Of a stretch of DNA of 40,002 nucleotides, positions 7,366 through 14,553 are shown in pieces. The notes below the pieces were generated by a model that did not search any database, was not told where the DNA came from, and saw only the letters and a list, made by a program, of their open reading frames with translations. Position numbers and translations under genes: made by a program. The stretch comes from Fimenecus sp045613685 (lineage in GTDB: Bacteria; Bacillota; Clostridia; Oscillospirales; Acutalibacteraceae). The stretch lies in the NCBI GenBank assembly GCA_045613685.1, contig JAZLBL010000056.1, forward strand, positions 1 to 40,002. The letters run 5' to 3'. The stretch's first letter is position 1. Each line of letters begins with the position of its first letter.

Positions 7366-8481
7366 ATGAACATTAAATTTTCTGCGCCTTGTCTCTTGGG
7401 GCTTGAAGGTCTTGTGGCACAGGAATTAAAAGATATTGAAGCGCAAAATGTTGAAGCGAAAAACGGCAGAGTTGATTTTGAAGGCGATGAGAGTATTCTT
7501 GTCCGTGCAAATATCTGCTCACGATATAGCGAACGCATTTTAATCCGTATGGGTGAATTCACAGCAGTAACCTTTGAGCAACTTTTTCAGGGTGTTAAGA
7601 AACTTCCTTGGGAAGAGTGGATTGGTCAATATGATGAATTCCCTGTTAAAGGACATTCTCTCAACTCAAAGCTTTTCTCTGTAAGTGATTGTCAGGCAAT
7701 CATTAAAAAAGCCGTTGTTGAAAGACTTAAAGAGAAATACAGAATTTCATGGTTTGAAGAAACAGGCACAAAATATCAAATTCAGTTTTCAATTATGAAA
7801 GACGTTGTTACAGTGTTTATTGATACATCAGGTGCAGGACTTCACAAGCGTGGATATCGACCTGTTGCAAATGCCGCGCCAATCAAAGAAACACTTGCAG
7901 CATCAATGGCAGAGCTTGCACGACTTCGTCATTATCACACTCTTTATGATGTGTGCTGTGGTTCAGGTACAATTCTTATTGAAGGTGCTATGAAAGCACT
8001 TAATATTGCGCCAGGACTTCGTCGTTCATTTGCTTGCGAAAGATTCCAGAACATTGATTCTTCTGTATGGCAACAAGAGAGAAACAGAGCGATGGATTTG
8101 GTTATCCGTGATGCTGATTTTATGGCTTATGGCTCTGATATTGATTTTCACGCTCTTGAAGTGGCAAAAGAAAATGCTCGTCGAGCAGGTGTATCAATGA
8201 AAATTGACTTGTCAAAGAGAGATTTAAAAGATTTCGTACGCAAGAGCGAAAAGGGTACAGTGATTTGCAATCCACCATATGGTGAGAGAATGCTTGACAT
8301 CAGAGCTGCGGAAGACATTTATCGTACAATGGGTAAAATCTTTACACCTGAAAAAGGTTGGGCATACTATATTATCAGTCCTGACGAGACGTTTGAAAAA
8401 TGTTTCGGAAGAAAAGCTGATAAAAGAAGAAAACTTTACAATGGTATGATAAAATGCCAACTTTATATGTATTATAAATAA
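7366..8481 (+). CDS. RlmL-like class I SAM-dependent rRNA methyltransferase with THUMP domain
   Basis: A 371-residue RNA N2-guanine methyltransferase of the RlmL-N/YpsC family, which methylates 23S rRNA in the cytoplasm. The N-terminal THUMP domain occupies about residues 40-155 and is followed by the linker HKRGYRPVANAAPIKETLAA. The Rossmann methyltransferase domain has motif I, DVCCGSGTILIE (195-206), for S-adenosylmethionine and the catalytic motif NPPYGERM (302-309). The length is normal for the Gram-positive form, which lacks the second methyltransferase domain of E. coli RlmL. It has its own promoter, and the next gene starts 9 bases after its stop, so the two are probably cotranscribed. 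Confidence 0.92.
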   Translation: MNIKFSAPCLLGLEGLVAQELKDIEAQNVEAKNGRVDFEGDESILVRANICSRYSERILIRMGEFTAVTFEQLFQGVKKLPWEEWIGQYDEFPVKGHSLNSKLFSVSDCQAIIKKAVVERLKEKYRISWFEETGTKYQIQFSIMKDVVTVFIDTSGAGLHKRGYRPVANAAPIKETLAASMAELARLRHYHTLYDVCCGSGTILIEGAMKALNIAPGLRRSFACERFQNIDSSVWQQERNRAMDLVIRDADFMAYGSDIDFHALEVAKENARRAGVSMKIDLSKRDLKDFVRKSEKGTVICNPPYGERMLDIRAAEDIYRTMGKIFTPEKGWAYYIISPDETFEKCFGRKADKRRKLYNGMIKCQLYMYYK

Positions 8482-8490
8482 GGTGATTTT

Positions 8491-9399
8491 GTGAGACATA
8501 TTTTTGTTGTTAACCCCGTAGCGGGTAAAGGCAAAGCAGTTAATGCTTATATCTCAACAATTAAAAATTATATTAAAGAGAATAACCTTGATGCAGAGAT
8601 TTATGTGACAAAAGCAAGTCGTGATGGTTTGCGCTTTGTTGAAGAGAAAGTAAAAACAGGCGAAGAAATTCGTTTTTACTCTTGCGGTGGTGATGGCACT
8701 CTTTATGAAGTTGTCAATGGATGTTATAAATATCCTAACTGTCAGGTTGCAAATATCCCGTTGGGCTCAGGAAATGACTTTTGCAGACTTTTCAGCAAAA
8801 ACACAAATCTCGATGACCACGTTAATGGAATACCAATGAAACTTGACTTGATTGAAACAAATGGCACAGTTGCTATTAACGAATGTGCAATGGGACTTGA
8901 TTCTGAAATTTGCATAAGACAGAATTCTTATAAAAAGATTCCGGGCGTAAATGGAGAATTAGCATACACACTTGCAGCACTTGGCTGTCTTGCAAAAGGC
9001 AAGACCAAAAATCAATTCAGAATTACTATTGACGATAGTGAAGTTTTTGAGGATGATTATCTTTTCTGCTATATCGGTAATTCTCGTTGGTATGGTGGTG
9101 GATACAAAGCAGCACCAAATGCAATGCCAAATGACGGACTCATTGACTGTGTAATGGTGCGTAGTGACAGAAGTCCGATAAAACTTTTACCACTTATTAG
9201 TGTTTACAAAAATGGTGAGCATTTAGACCTTGATATTACAACTTTCCGTCATTGCAAAAAGGTCAAAATTGAAAGTAAAAATCCAGCCGCAGTCAATGTT
9301 GACGGTGAATGCGATTATGTAACCGAAAGAGAATTCAAACTTTTAGAAAGTGCAATTACATTTGTTGTGCCACAAAATTCAGAATTTTTGAATATGTAA
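8491..9399 (+). CDS. Diacylglycerol kinase family lipid kinase (DagK/YegS-like)
   Basis: A 302-residue member of the DAGK catalytic-domain family, which phosphorylates diacylglycerol or related lipids at the inner face of the membrane. Motifs in order are NPVAGKGKA (8-16), the nucleotide-binding GGDGTLYEVVNG (66-77) and PLGSGNDFCR (90-99). The C-terminal beta-sandwich includes NSRWYGGGYKAAPNA and the PNDGLIDCVM segment typical of DgkB. The start is GTG at 8491, preceded by AAGGTG at the proper distance. It follows the methyltransferase gene by 9 bases and ends in a strong terminator. The true lipid substrate is not determined by sequence. Confidence 0.9.
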   Translation: MRHIFVVNPVAGKGKAVNAYISTIKNYIKENNLDAEIYVTKASRDGLRFVEEKVKTGEEIRFYSCGGDGTLYEVVNGCYKYPNCQVANIPLGSGNDFCRLFSKNTNLDDHVNGIPMKLDLIETNGTVAINECAMGLDSEICIRQNSYKKIPGVNGELAYTLAALGCLAKGKTKNQFRITIDDSEVFEDDYLFCYIGNSRWYGGGYKAAPNAMPNDGLIDCVMVRSDRSPIKLLPLISVYKNGEHLDLDITTFRHCKKVKIESKNPAAVNVDGECDYVTEREFKLLESAITFVVPQNSEFLNM

Positions 9400-9402
9400 A
9401 AT

Positions 9403-9445
9403 AAAAAGAGGACTATCAAAAAATGATAGTCCTCTTTTTATTTTT
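9403..9445. terminator. Bidirectional terminator
   Basis: A perfect 15-bp stem (9403-9417 with 9425-9439; core AGAGGACTATC) is flanked by A and T runs on both sides. It ends the lipid kinase transcript on the plus strand and, read on the minus strand, lies directly after the 3' tRNA fragment. Confidence 0.9.
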
Positions 9446-9466
9446 GGAGCTGCTAACCGGACTCGA
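9445..9466 (-). pseudogene. Duplicated 3' end of tRNA-Thr
   Basis: These 22 bases are identical to the 3' end of the intact tRNA-Thr at 9649-9670: the CCA end, the 3' acceptor strand, and part of the T arm. Including upstream T residues, 26 bases match (9441-9466 against 9645-9670). Identity stops inside the T loop, and no D arm or anticodon arm follows. It is either a remnant of a tandem tRNA copy or an attachment-site scar. Confidence 0.8.
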
Positions 9467-9607
9467 CCGTCTGCTTCGGCTACGCCTTGCATACTGAATG
9501 GCTCGACGACCCAATGCTTTGCATTCGGTACCCGTCTCACCACTCTGTGCTAAAAACAATTCACCGAATTGTTTTCTTGACGCACAGACCCAAGGGTTCG
9601 AGCCCTA
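9467..9607. other. Hairpin-rich insert of unknown function next to the tRNA fragment
   Basis: About 140 non-coding bases. Visible structure: a 10-bp hairpin with arms AAAACAATTC and GAATTGTTTT; flanking arms TCTGTGC and GCACAGA that enclose it; a small AATGC-TTT-GCATT palindrome with partly pairing flanks; and a plus-strand T-arm-like GGGTTCGAGCCC near 9594-9605. Composition is more GC-rich than the neighbourhood. I do not recognise a known RNA family. Confidence 0.5.
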
Positions 9608-9648
9608 ATAAAAAAACAAAGGCGCCTCAAAAGAAACACCTTCGTTTT
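9608..9648 (-). terminator. Terminator of tRNA-Thr
   Basis: Read on the minus strand, an imperfect stem (AAAAACGAAGGTG with GCGCCTTTGTTTTT, using G-U pairs) is followed by a T run immediately after the tRNA 3' end. Confidence 0.7.
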
Positions 9649-9724
9649 TGGAGCTGCTAACCGGACTCGAACCGGTGACCTCGTCCTTACCAAGGACGTG
9701 CTCTACCACCTGAGCCATAGCAGC
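9649..9724 (-). tRNA. tRNA-Thr (anticodon GGT)
   Basis: A 76-base minus-strand tRNA with an encoded CCA. The acceptor arms GCTGCTA and TAGCAGC pair perfectly. The anticodon stem CGTCC/GGACG holds the loop TTGGTAA, giving anticodon GGT, which reads ACC and ACU threonine codons. The D arm contains GGTGGTAGAGC and the T arm contains GGTTCGAGTCC. It has its own consensus promoter upstream and a terminator downstream. Confidence 0.96.
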
Positions 9725-9744
9725 ATATCCCAAACGCAAGTGTA

Positions 9745-9773
9745 ATTATACAGTTGTTTAATTGGTTTGTCAA
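9745..9773 (-). promoter_or_regulatory. Consensus sigma-A promoter of tRNA-Thr
   Basis: On the minus strand, TTGACA (9768-9773), a 17-base spacer and TATAAT (9745-9750): a perfect consensus promoter, 20 bases upstream of the mature tRNA 5' end. Confidence 0.92.
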
Positions 9774-9910
9774 GAATAACGAGAGTCTTTTCTTCGACAC
9801 TCTACACAAAAAAATAAATTTATTTTAGGCTATTTACATATTTCTATTTTAAATAAGATATAGTATAATCATAATGTATAATTTTGGATTTTATCCAGGA
9901 GGCAAAAATT

Positions 9911-11389
9911 ATGAGTAACAGAACAGAACTTTTCTGTGAGAAAAACGGCAAACTCTATACATGGCATACCATACTCACTGGTTTTGCATTTCTCACAACA
10001 TCAATCGCATGGGCAATTTATGACCCATATATTACAAAAATTCTTAACAGATTGCTTACAGAATCAATTTTCATTACAAATCTTAGTGCAAAATTGAACG
10101 AAGCATTCCCAGTTCTTGCAGAATTTGCAAAAACACAGGGCCAGGACGTTAACACAGCAGGTGGTGGAATTACACTTGTTCCATTATTTATCGGTGTTAT
10201 TATGACATTTGATAACATCTTCGGTGTTATCTTCCAGCCAACATTCGGTAAGCTTTCAGACCGTTGCCGTTCAAAACTTGGTAAACGTCGTCCATTCATT
10301 GTTTATGGTGCTCCTATTTCAGCAGTCCTTTTTGCACTTATTCCTTGGGTTGCATTGAAATCAACTCTCCCTGTAACAATGTTCTTTATCATCCTTTTCG
10401 TTTTCTCAATGTCACTCTGGCGCGCTCCTGCAGTTGCATTGATGCCTGCACTCACACCACCACATCTTCGTTCAGAAGGTAACGCTATCATCAACCTTAT
10501 GGGTGGCGTTGGTTCAGTTCTTGGTATGGTAGCTGGTACTCTTGTTAGTGCAATCTTCCTTCTTGTAACTGGTGTTAAGGTTACTGCTGAAAACGAACAG
10601 CAGACAAGCTTCCCATATGTATTCTTGCTTGGCGCAATCGTTATGATTATCGGTATGCTTGTTGTTCGTATATTTGTTAAAGAGCCTTCAAGTCTTGAAG
10701 AAGTTGCAGCTACAAATCAAGCTATGGATGAAAAAGCTGCTAAGAAAGCAGAAAAAGAAGCACGAAAAGCAGAAAAACTTTCAAAGGGTGAAAGAAAGAG
10801 CCTTATCTTTATGCTCGGTGGATTGTTCTTCCTTTTCTGTGGCACAAACGCTATCACAACATTCTTCGCACTCTTTGCACAGGAAGTTCTCGGTAAGAAC
10901 ACTGGTGAAGCTACAATTATGACAACACTCTTTGCTGTTTGCTCTGCTGCGGCTGCAATTCCTGCAGGTAAAATGGGTAAAAAGATTGGTCGTAAAAAGA
11001 CAATTCTCATTGGTCTTGTAGTATTTATGGCTGTGTTCCTTCTCTATGTTGTAACAGGTAGTATGACTGTTATCTGGCTTGCACTCATTCTCGGTGGTGC
11101 TGCAAATATGTTCATCACAGTTAACACATTGCCACTTGTTCTTGAAATCGGTGGTATCGACAAGGTTGGTACATTCACAGGTTACTATTACACAGCAACA
11201 TTCTCAGCACAGATTGCTTCTCCAATCGTTTATGGTGTTGTTAGAATGCTTTCAGGCACATACTTGTCACTCTTCGTTTATAGCCCAATTATGTTTATCT
11301 TGAGTATTCTTTGTATTCTCTTTGTTAAACACGGCGAAGCAATTCCACAAGAAATTGTTGATAAAATTGAAGAAGAAAACGCTGACTAA
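9911..11389 (+). CDS. Major facilitator sugar transporter (SLC45/GPH-like)
   Basis: A 492-residue membrane transporter of the major facilitator fold with about 12 hydrophobic segments. The loop between helices 2 and 3 has the MFS signature GKLSDRCRSKLGKRRPF, close to the DRxRSRxGRRRP form of SLC45/sucrose-maltose carriers, so a cation-linked disaccharide or glycoside substrate is the best guess. The central cytoplasmic loop (about residues 262-292) is highly charged and alanine/lysine-rich. The ATG at 9911 follows AGGAGG; an upstream in-frame TTG at 9884 precedes that ribosome binding site and is rejected. A possible -10 box TATAAT lies at 9864-9869 without a clear -35. The gene stands alone and ends at a terminator shared with the convergent phage operon. 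Confidence 0.85.
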   Translation: MSNRTELFCEKNGKLYTWHTILTGFAFLTTSIAWAIYDPYITKILNRLLTESIFITNLSAKLNEAFPVLAEFAKTQGQDVNTAGGGITLVPLFIGVIMTFDNIFGVIFQPTFGKLSDRCRSKLGKRRPFIVYGAPISAVLFALIPWVALKSTLPVTMFFIILFVFSMSLWRAPAVALMPALTPPHLRSEGNAIINLMGGVGSVLGMVAGTLVSAIFLLVTGVKVTAENEQQTSFPYVFLLGAIVMIIGMLVVRIFVKEPSSLEEVAATNQAMDEKAAKKAEKEARKAEKLSKGERKSLIFMLGGLFFLFCGTNAITTFFALFAQEVLGKNTGEATIMTTLFAVCSAAAAIPAGKMGKKIGRKKTILIGLVVFMAVFLLYVVTGSMTVIWLALILGGAANMFITVNTLPLVLEIGGIDKVGTFTGYYYTATFSAQIASPIVYGVVRMLSGTYLSLFVYSPIMFILSILCILFVKHGEAIPQEIVDKIEEENAD

Positions 11390-11406
11390 TCAGTAAAATA
11401 AAATCA

Positions 11407-11438
11407 CCCGTCGAGAAAAATTCCCGACGGGCTTTTTT
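11407..11438. terminator. Bidirectional terminator between the transporter and the phage head operon
   Basis: A 7-bp stem (CCCGTCG 11407-11413 with CGACGGG 11425-11431), followed by T6 on the plus strand and a T-rich stretch on the minus strand. It overlaps the stop codon of the last phage gene. Confidence 0.85.
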
Positions 11439-11868
11439 ATGCTGGAATTATACTTGATAAAGTGAAATTCGTGCGTACAATAATTGCTTGACAGGTTGAA
11501 TCGTAATTAGCACCATAGCAAATAGCTTTTGTTATTGGAAGCTTTTCTGTATATAACAAAAATGTTGCAATTCTGTCAAAAATCTTATGACCTTCACTAC
11601 CACCTTTAGAATATGGCAAATAGACATCTGTGCTTAAAGTTAAGCTTATTGCTCTGCTATCAATTTTAATAATTTCGCCCGTCTCAAGTGTAGTGGTGCT
11701 TTTATCGCCAATTTCACAGCTTTTAACTGAGACTGCCACAATGGGTTTATCAAGGGGAGTTGGTTTAATTTCATTTTCGTAAGCAACAACAAAATTAAGG
11801 TCGCTGAATTGGTCGTCTTTGCTGAGACGATTAACCATTTCTTGTGCTGCATTTCCACTAATTTCCAT
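11437..11868 (-). CDS. Phage neck / tail-terminator-like protein
   Basis: The last gene of the phage head operon, 143 residues. No specific motif is certain. The pattern of beta strands with VAVSVKSCEIG and ISLTLSTDVYLPYSKGGSEGHKIFDRIATFLL resembles tail-terminator or tail-completion proteins, which normally cap the tail tube at the neck. The assignment rests mainly on position after the two connector-like genes. The start ATG overlaps the upstream gene by 11 bases in another frame and follows CGGAGG. Where a major tail protein and tail tape gene would be expected, transcription instead meets the terminator of the host transporter gene. Confidence 0.55.
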   Translation of the reverse strand: MEISGNAAQEMVNRLSKDDQFSDLNFVVAYENEIKPTPLDKPIVAVSVKSCEIGDKSTTTLETGEIIKIDSRAISLTLSTDVYLPYSKGGSEGHKIFDRIATFLLYTEKLPITKAICYGANYDSTCQAIIVRTNFTLSSIIPA

Positions 11869-12205
11869 TTCTTACCTCCGTAACTTTTCTGATAATTGCC
11901 CAGATATAGACAACTTCATTTTTAAATGTTATTTTTTCTGCTCGGTCAATCATATAGGCGTTGCCATTTGAATCGCAAATTCTGTAAGAAGAATCGAATT
12001 TGGTAAGGTCATGATTTTTAGGACCCATATATAGATAAACATCTTGTGGGTTTCTTCCGATAGGGGTGAAGTCACCTGTCATATAGAGCTTGTTTTTATA
12101 TCGAAGTGGTTGGATAAAAGCATTAAAAACAGGTGAACTCCAATCGGTATTATTTTTCAAATAAACCGACATACCAAATTTTTCAATAATTTTGTCTATG
12201 CTCAA
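11858..12205 (-). CDS. Phage head-closure-like protein
   Basis: A 115-residue protein in the position of the head-closure (stopper) protein. The sequence is beta-rich with FIQPLRYKNKLYMTGDFTPIGRNPQDVYLYMGP, which fits the small beta-barrel connectors of siphophages, but no catalytic motif exists and similarity cannot be verified here. The start is a TTG at 12205 that overlaps the upstream stop by 4 bases (TTGA), which implies translational coupling. An internal ATG at residue 12 is possible but would lack a good ribosome binding site. Confidence 0.55.
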   Translation of the reverse strand: MSIDKIIEKFGMSVYLKNNTDWSSPVFNAFIQPLRYKNKLYMTGDFTPIGRNPQDVYLYMGPKNHDLTKFDSSYRICDSNGNAYMIDRAEKITFKNEVVYIWAIIRKVTEVRNGN

Positions 12206-12567
12206 ACTTCCACCGCCTCGAATACAAAGTTGACATCCGTAAGATAAGGCGCGGCTGATACAAGCGCTTCGTTCTTGAATTTCACGGCATTTTCAATTCT
12301 TGACTGTCGGTTTTGTGTAACAGTTATATCACCGGCTTTGAATGATGAAAAATCATCGATTGTGCTGTTAGCGAGCAAGAAATTATAAAGAGTTACTCCT
12401 ACACAAGCCATAATTACAGCATAAACATCAGCATAGTCTTCACTTTTAAGCCTTTGTGATAATTGTTCACAAGTTGTCTGACAATAAGGTTCAATTTTTT
12501 GAAATTCACTTTCTGAAATCAGTTCTGAATTACAGATTATCCCTAATACATTTGATGTATTAATCAA
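12202..12567 (-). CDS. Phage head-tail connector (adaptor-like) protein
   Basis: A 121-residue, mostly alpha-helical protein directly after the major capsid gene, the usual place of the gp6/gp15-type adaptor that joins the portal to the neck. Visible features are a helical N-terminal half (SESEFQKIEPYCQTTCEQLSQ), a hydrophobic central segment (VYAVIMACVGVTLYNFLL) and a C-terminal helix. I place the start at TTG 12567, 8 bases after AAGGAG. A GTG at 12576 gives three more residues but lies inside that ribosome binding site. Function is inferred from order and size. Confidence 0.55.
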   Translation of the reverse strand: MINTSNVLGIICNSELISESEFQKIEPYCQTTCEQLSQRLKSEDYADVYAVIMACVGVTLYNFLLANSTIDDFSSFKAGDITVTQNRQSRIENAVKFKNEALVSAAPYLTDVNFVFEAVEV

Positions 12568-12579
12568 GGAAATCACTCC

Positions 12580-13590
12580 TTATACGAAAGAAACACAAGT
12601 TGCAGCATCGGCAAAGATTCTTGCAAAGCCTGAAATCTGTGTAATGGCAACGCGCTCAAGCTGACGGTCAATAAGCTTATCGAATTCTGTCTGAATTCCA
12701 CCTGCTGTGATGAATTCAAGAGCATAATTTTTATCAGTAGCAACAACATCGCTACCCAACACATTTGAAACAATGAGTTTTGCACCAAGTGGAGTCAACA
12801 TTTTGCCTGTGCCATGGAAATTAAGACCCGCATTTGCATCGCGGAGCTCAGGCATCAAGAGAATTTTTGTTGCTAAATCTTTGTTGACAACAATAGTATT
12901 CATTTCATAAGGTGCAAGGGCGTTCCAAAGATTAACAAGGTCTGCATAGCATAAGCCATTTGCACCATCAACCGCAGTGATTGGTGTAAGTTCAGCAATG
13001 TTACCGTCTCCAAGAACGAGAGTGTTAATAGCGTCATCAAACTGTGTGCGTGCAATATGTGCGCCAATCTGACGAAGTGTGATTGTAAAAAGGTCGATTT
13101 TCTGAAAACGAAGTGCTTCATAAGATGCAGAGAGCATTCTGCCGTATTTCTTGAGTCTGATAAGATTTTCCTGAACACTGATTGTGGTTTCTGGAATCTG
13201 CGCACCTTCTTCCACTTCAACAAGTTTCTTTGCATTGTCTGTCATGTCTGACGCAAGGCTACGGTAATCATAGCTGTTGATGTTGGTTTTTGTTGCAACG
13301 ATAGAATCAAGCGTGTTTGCTTCTTCGGCACCCTGACGAACAGCACGAGAAACATATTCAGGGAAAAGTGCTGCAGAATCTGTTGTTGAGAAGAATTTTT
13401 CGATTGTGTCGCTGTTTGCGCCCTTTACCTTAATATCAAAACGCTTTAACTGGCGTTCAAATGCGTCAAGACCTTCAAGTGAAGTGCCTTTGTAATTTTC
13501 TGATGGGTCAATGCTTTCAAGTTCCTGAAGAAAGCCTTTAGATGTGTGATAAAGTCCTTTATCGAGTTTAATTGTTTCAAAATTAGCCAT
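12580..13590 (-). CDS. HK97-type phage major capsid protein
   Basis: A 336-residue major capsid protein, the shell subunit. The N-terminal part (about 1-85) is charged and helical and may act as a scaffold or delta domain. The core follows with features common in HK97-fold capsids: LFPEYVSRAVRQGAEE, VEVEEGAQIPETTISVQEN, LKKYGRMLSASYEALR, then IVVNKDLATKILLMPELR and the C-terminal IDRQLERVAITQISGFARIF. The start ATG has a strong AAGGAGG. It follows the protease gene by 12 bases. The frame is intact over the whole length with no stop or frameshift. The fold assignment is inferred from motifs and position. Confidence 0.82.
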   Translation of the reverse strand: MANFETIKLDKGLYHTSKGFLQELESIDPSENYKGTSLEGLDAFERQLKRFDIKVKGANSDTIEKFFSTTDSAALFPEYVSRAVRQGAEEANTLDSIVATKTNINSYDYRSLASDMTDNAKKLVEVEEGAQIPETTISVQENLIRLKKYGRMLSASYEALRFQKIDLFTITLRQIGAHIARTQFDDAINTLVLGDGNIAELTPITAVDGANGLCYADLVNLWNALAPYEMNTIVVNKDLATKILLMPELRDANAGLNFHGTGKMLTPLGAKLIVSNVLGSDVVATDKNYALEFITAGGIQTEFDKLIDRQLERVAITQISGFARIFADAATCVSFV

Positions 13591-13602
13591 TATAAAACCT
13601 CC

Positions 13603-14553
13603 TTAAAATTTAAACTGACTGTTTTGATTGTTTTCTGTTTTTTCTTCTTTATAAAATTGAGATATTGGAACAACCTTTGCGCTCTCTTTTTTAAGAGCCT
13701 TGCAAAGATTTTCAAGTTCTGTAGAAGAAAGACTATTGACAATTTCGTCAATACATTCTTGATTTAATGAAGGCAACGCGAGAGAAAATCCCTTTTTTGC
13801 CTTTTCGCAAAGAGAAGCACGATATTTTTCACCGTCGGAACTCTTTGCTTCAAGAGAATCAATATAATCTGAAAGCTTTTTGAGTTCTGAACTTTTCAAA
13901 GTTACCTGATTCTCTTCTTTGATTGATTTTAAAATATTTTCCATAGATTTCTCCTTGTCATAAGCCTTTGTAACACCTGCTTTTCTTTGAGCAGGCACAG
14001 CCACAAAAGACCATTCATAAGCATCAGTGATACCATCGATTGTCTTGACACATCTTTTGCCGTTGTATTTGCGACCCGCAATATGATTGCAATGAGTTTC
14101 ACCACAGATTGAGCAAATTCTTGAAGATGAAGAACAACTTACACTAACCTCTTTTTTGATTCCACTTTCAATATCACGGATAAGAGCATCATTTTTATCA
14201 CTGCGAATGGTATAACACCACGCTTTAAGATAAACATATGGCTTGCCGTCAACAGTTTTCTTTGAAGAATCTGTAATAAGTTCTGTTTTGTAAGTTCTGC
14301 AAGATTGGTCTTCACTTTTCATACTGTGATTTAGAATTCCCGTTTTACCAACAAAAAGTTTTTCTAGTGTTTTGAGTGACTCTTCACTAAAACGCTCAAA
14401 ATCACGGTCAATATCATTGTCACAGAGAATCACACTAAAAGAGAAAATTTCATCTTTTGAGAGTTCACGAAGAGCAAAACTGTTAATAAATGACATATCT
14501 TCATTACTAATTGTGTTGATTGTATTTGCAGATGAGTGACTTTTTTTAATCAT
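13603..14553 (-). CDS. Phage prohead protease with scaffold-like C-terminus
   Basis: A 316-residue protein between portal and capsid, where the head maturation protease normally lies. The N-terminal domain resembles XkdF/S78-type proteases: a candidate catalytic His76 in GILNHS and candidate Ser137 or Ser139 in KKEVSVSCSS, followed by ITDAYEWSFVAVPAQ, a typical end of this domain. An unusual Cys/His cluster, CSICGETHCNH (147-157), could bind zinc. The C-terminal 120 residues are charged and helical (about 195-290) and could be an internal scaffold. The start is ATG 14553 after GGGAGG; it overlaps the portal stop by 8 bases. The protease activity is inferred. Confidence 0.7.
   Translation of the reverse strand: MIKKSHSSANTINTISNEDMSFINSFALRELSKDEIFSFSVILCDNDIDRDFERFSEESLKTLEKLFVGKTGILNHSMKSEDQSCRTYKTELITDSSKKTVDGKPYVYLKAWCYTIRSDKNDALIRDIESGIKKEVSVSCSSSSRICSICGETHCNHIAGRKYNGKRCVKTIDGITDAYEWSFVAVPAQRKAGVTKAYDKEKSMENILKSIKEENQVTLKSSELKKLSDYIDSLEAKSSDGEKYRASLCEKAKKGFSLALPSLNQECIDEIVNSLSSTELENLCKALKKESAKVVPISQFYKEEKTENNQNSQFKF

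Noticed and set aside
9590..9607. A second tRNA gene on the plus strand, suggested by a T-arm-like GGGTTCGAGCCC
   Set aside because: No acceptor, D or anticodon arm can be built around it, and no CCA end follows.
9884..9910. Upstream in-frame TTG start for the sugar transporter
   Set aside because: It precedes a clear AGGAGG site that serves the ATG at 9911.
10738..10800. Frameshift or foreign insert in the sugar transporter, suggested by an Ala/Lys/Glu-rich stretch
   Set aside because: It falls in the central cytoplasmic loop between helices 6 and 7, where charged low-complexity sequence is normal, and the frame continues.
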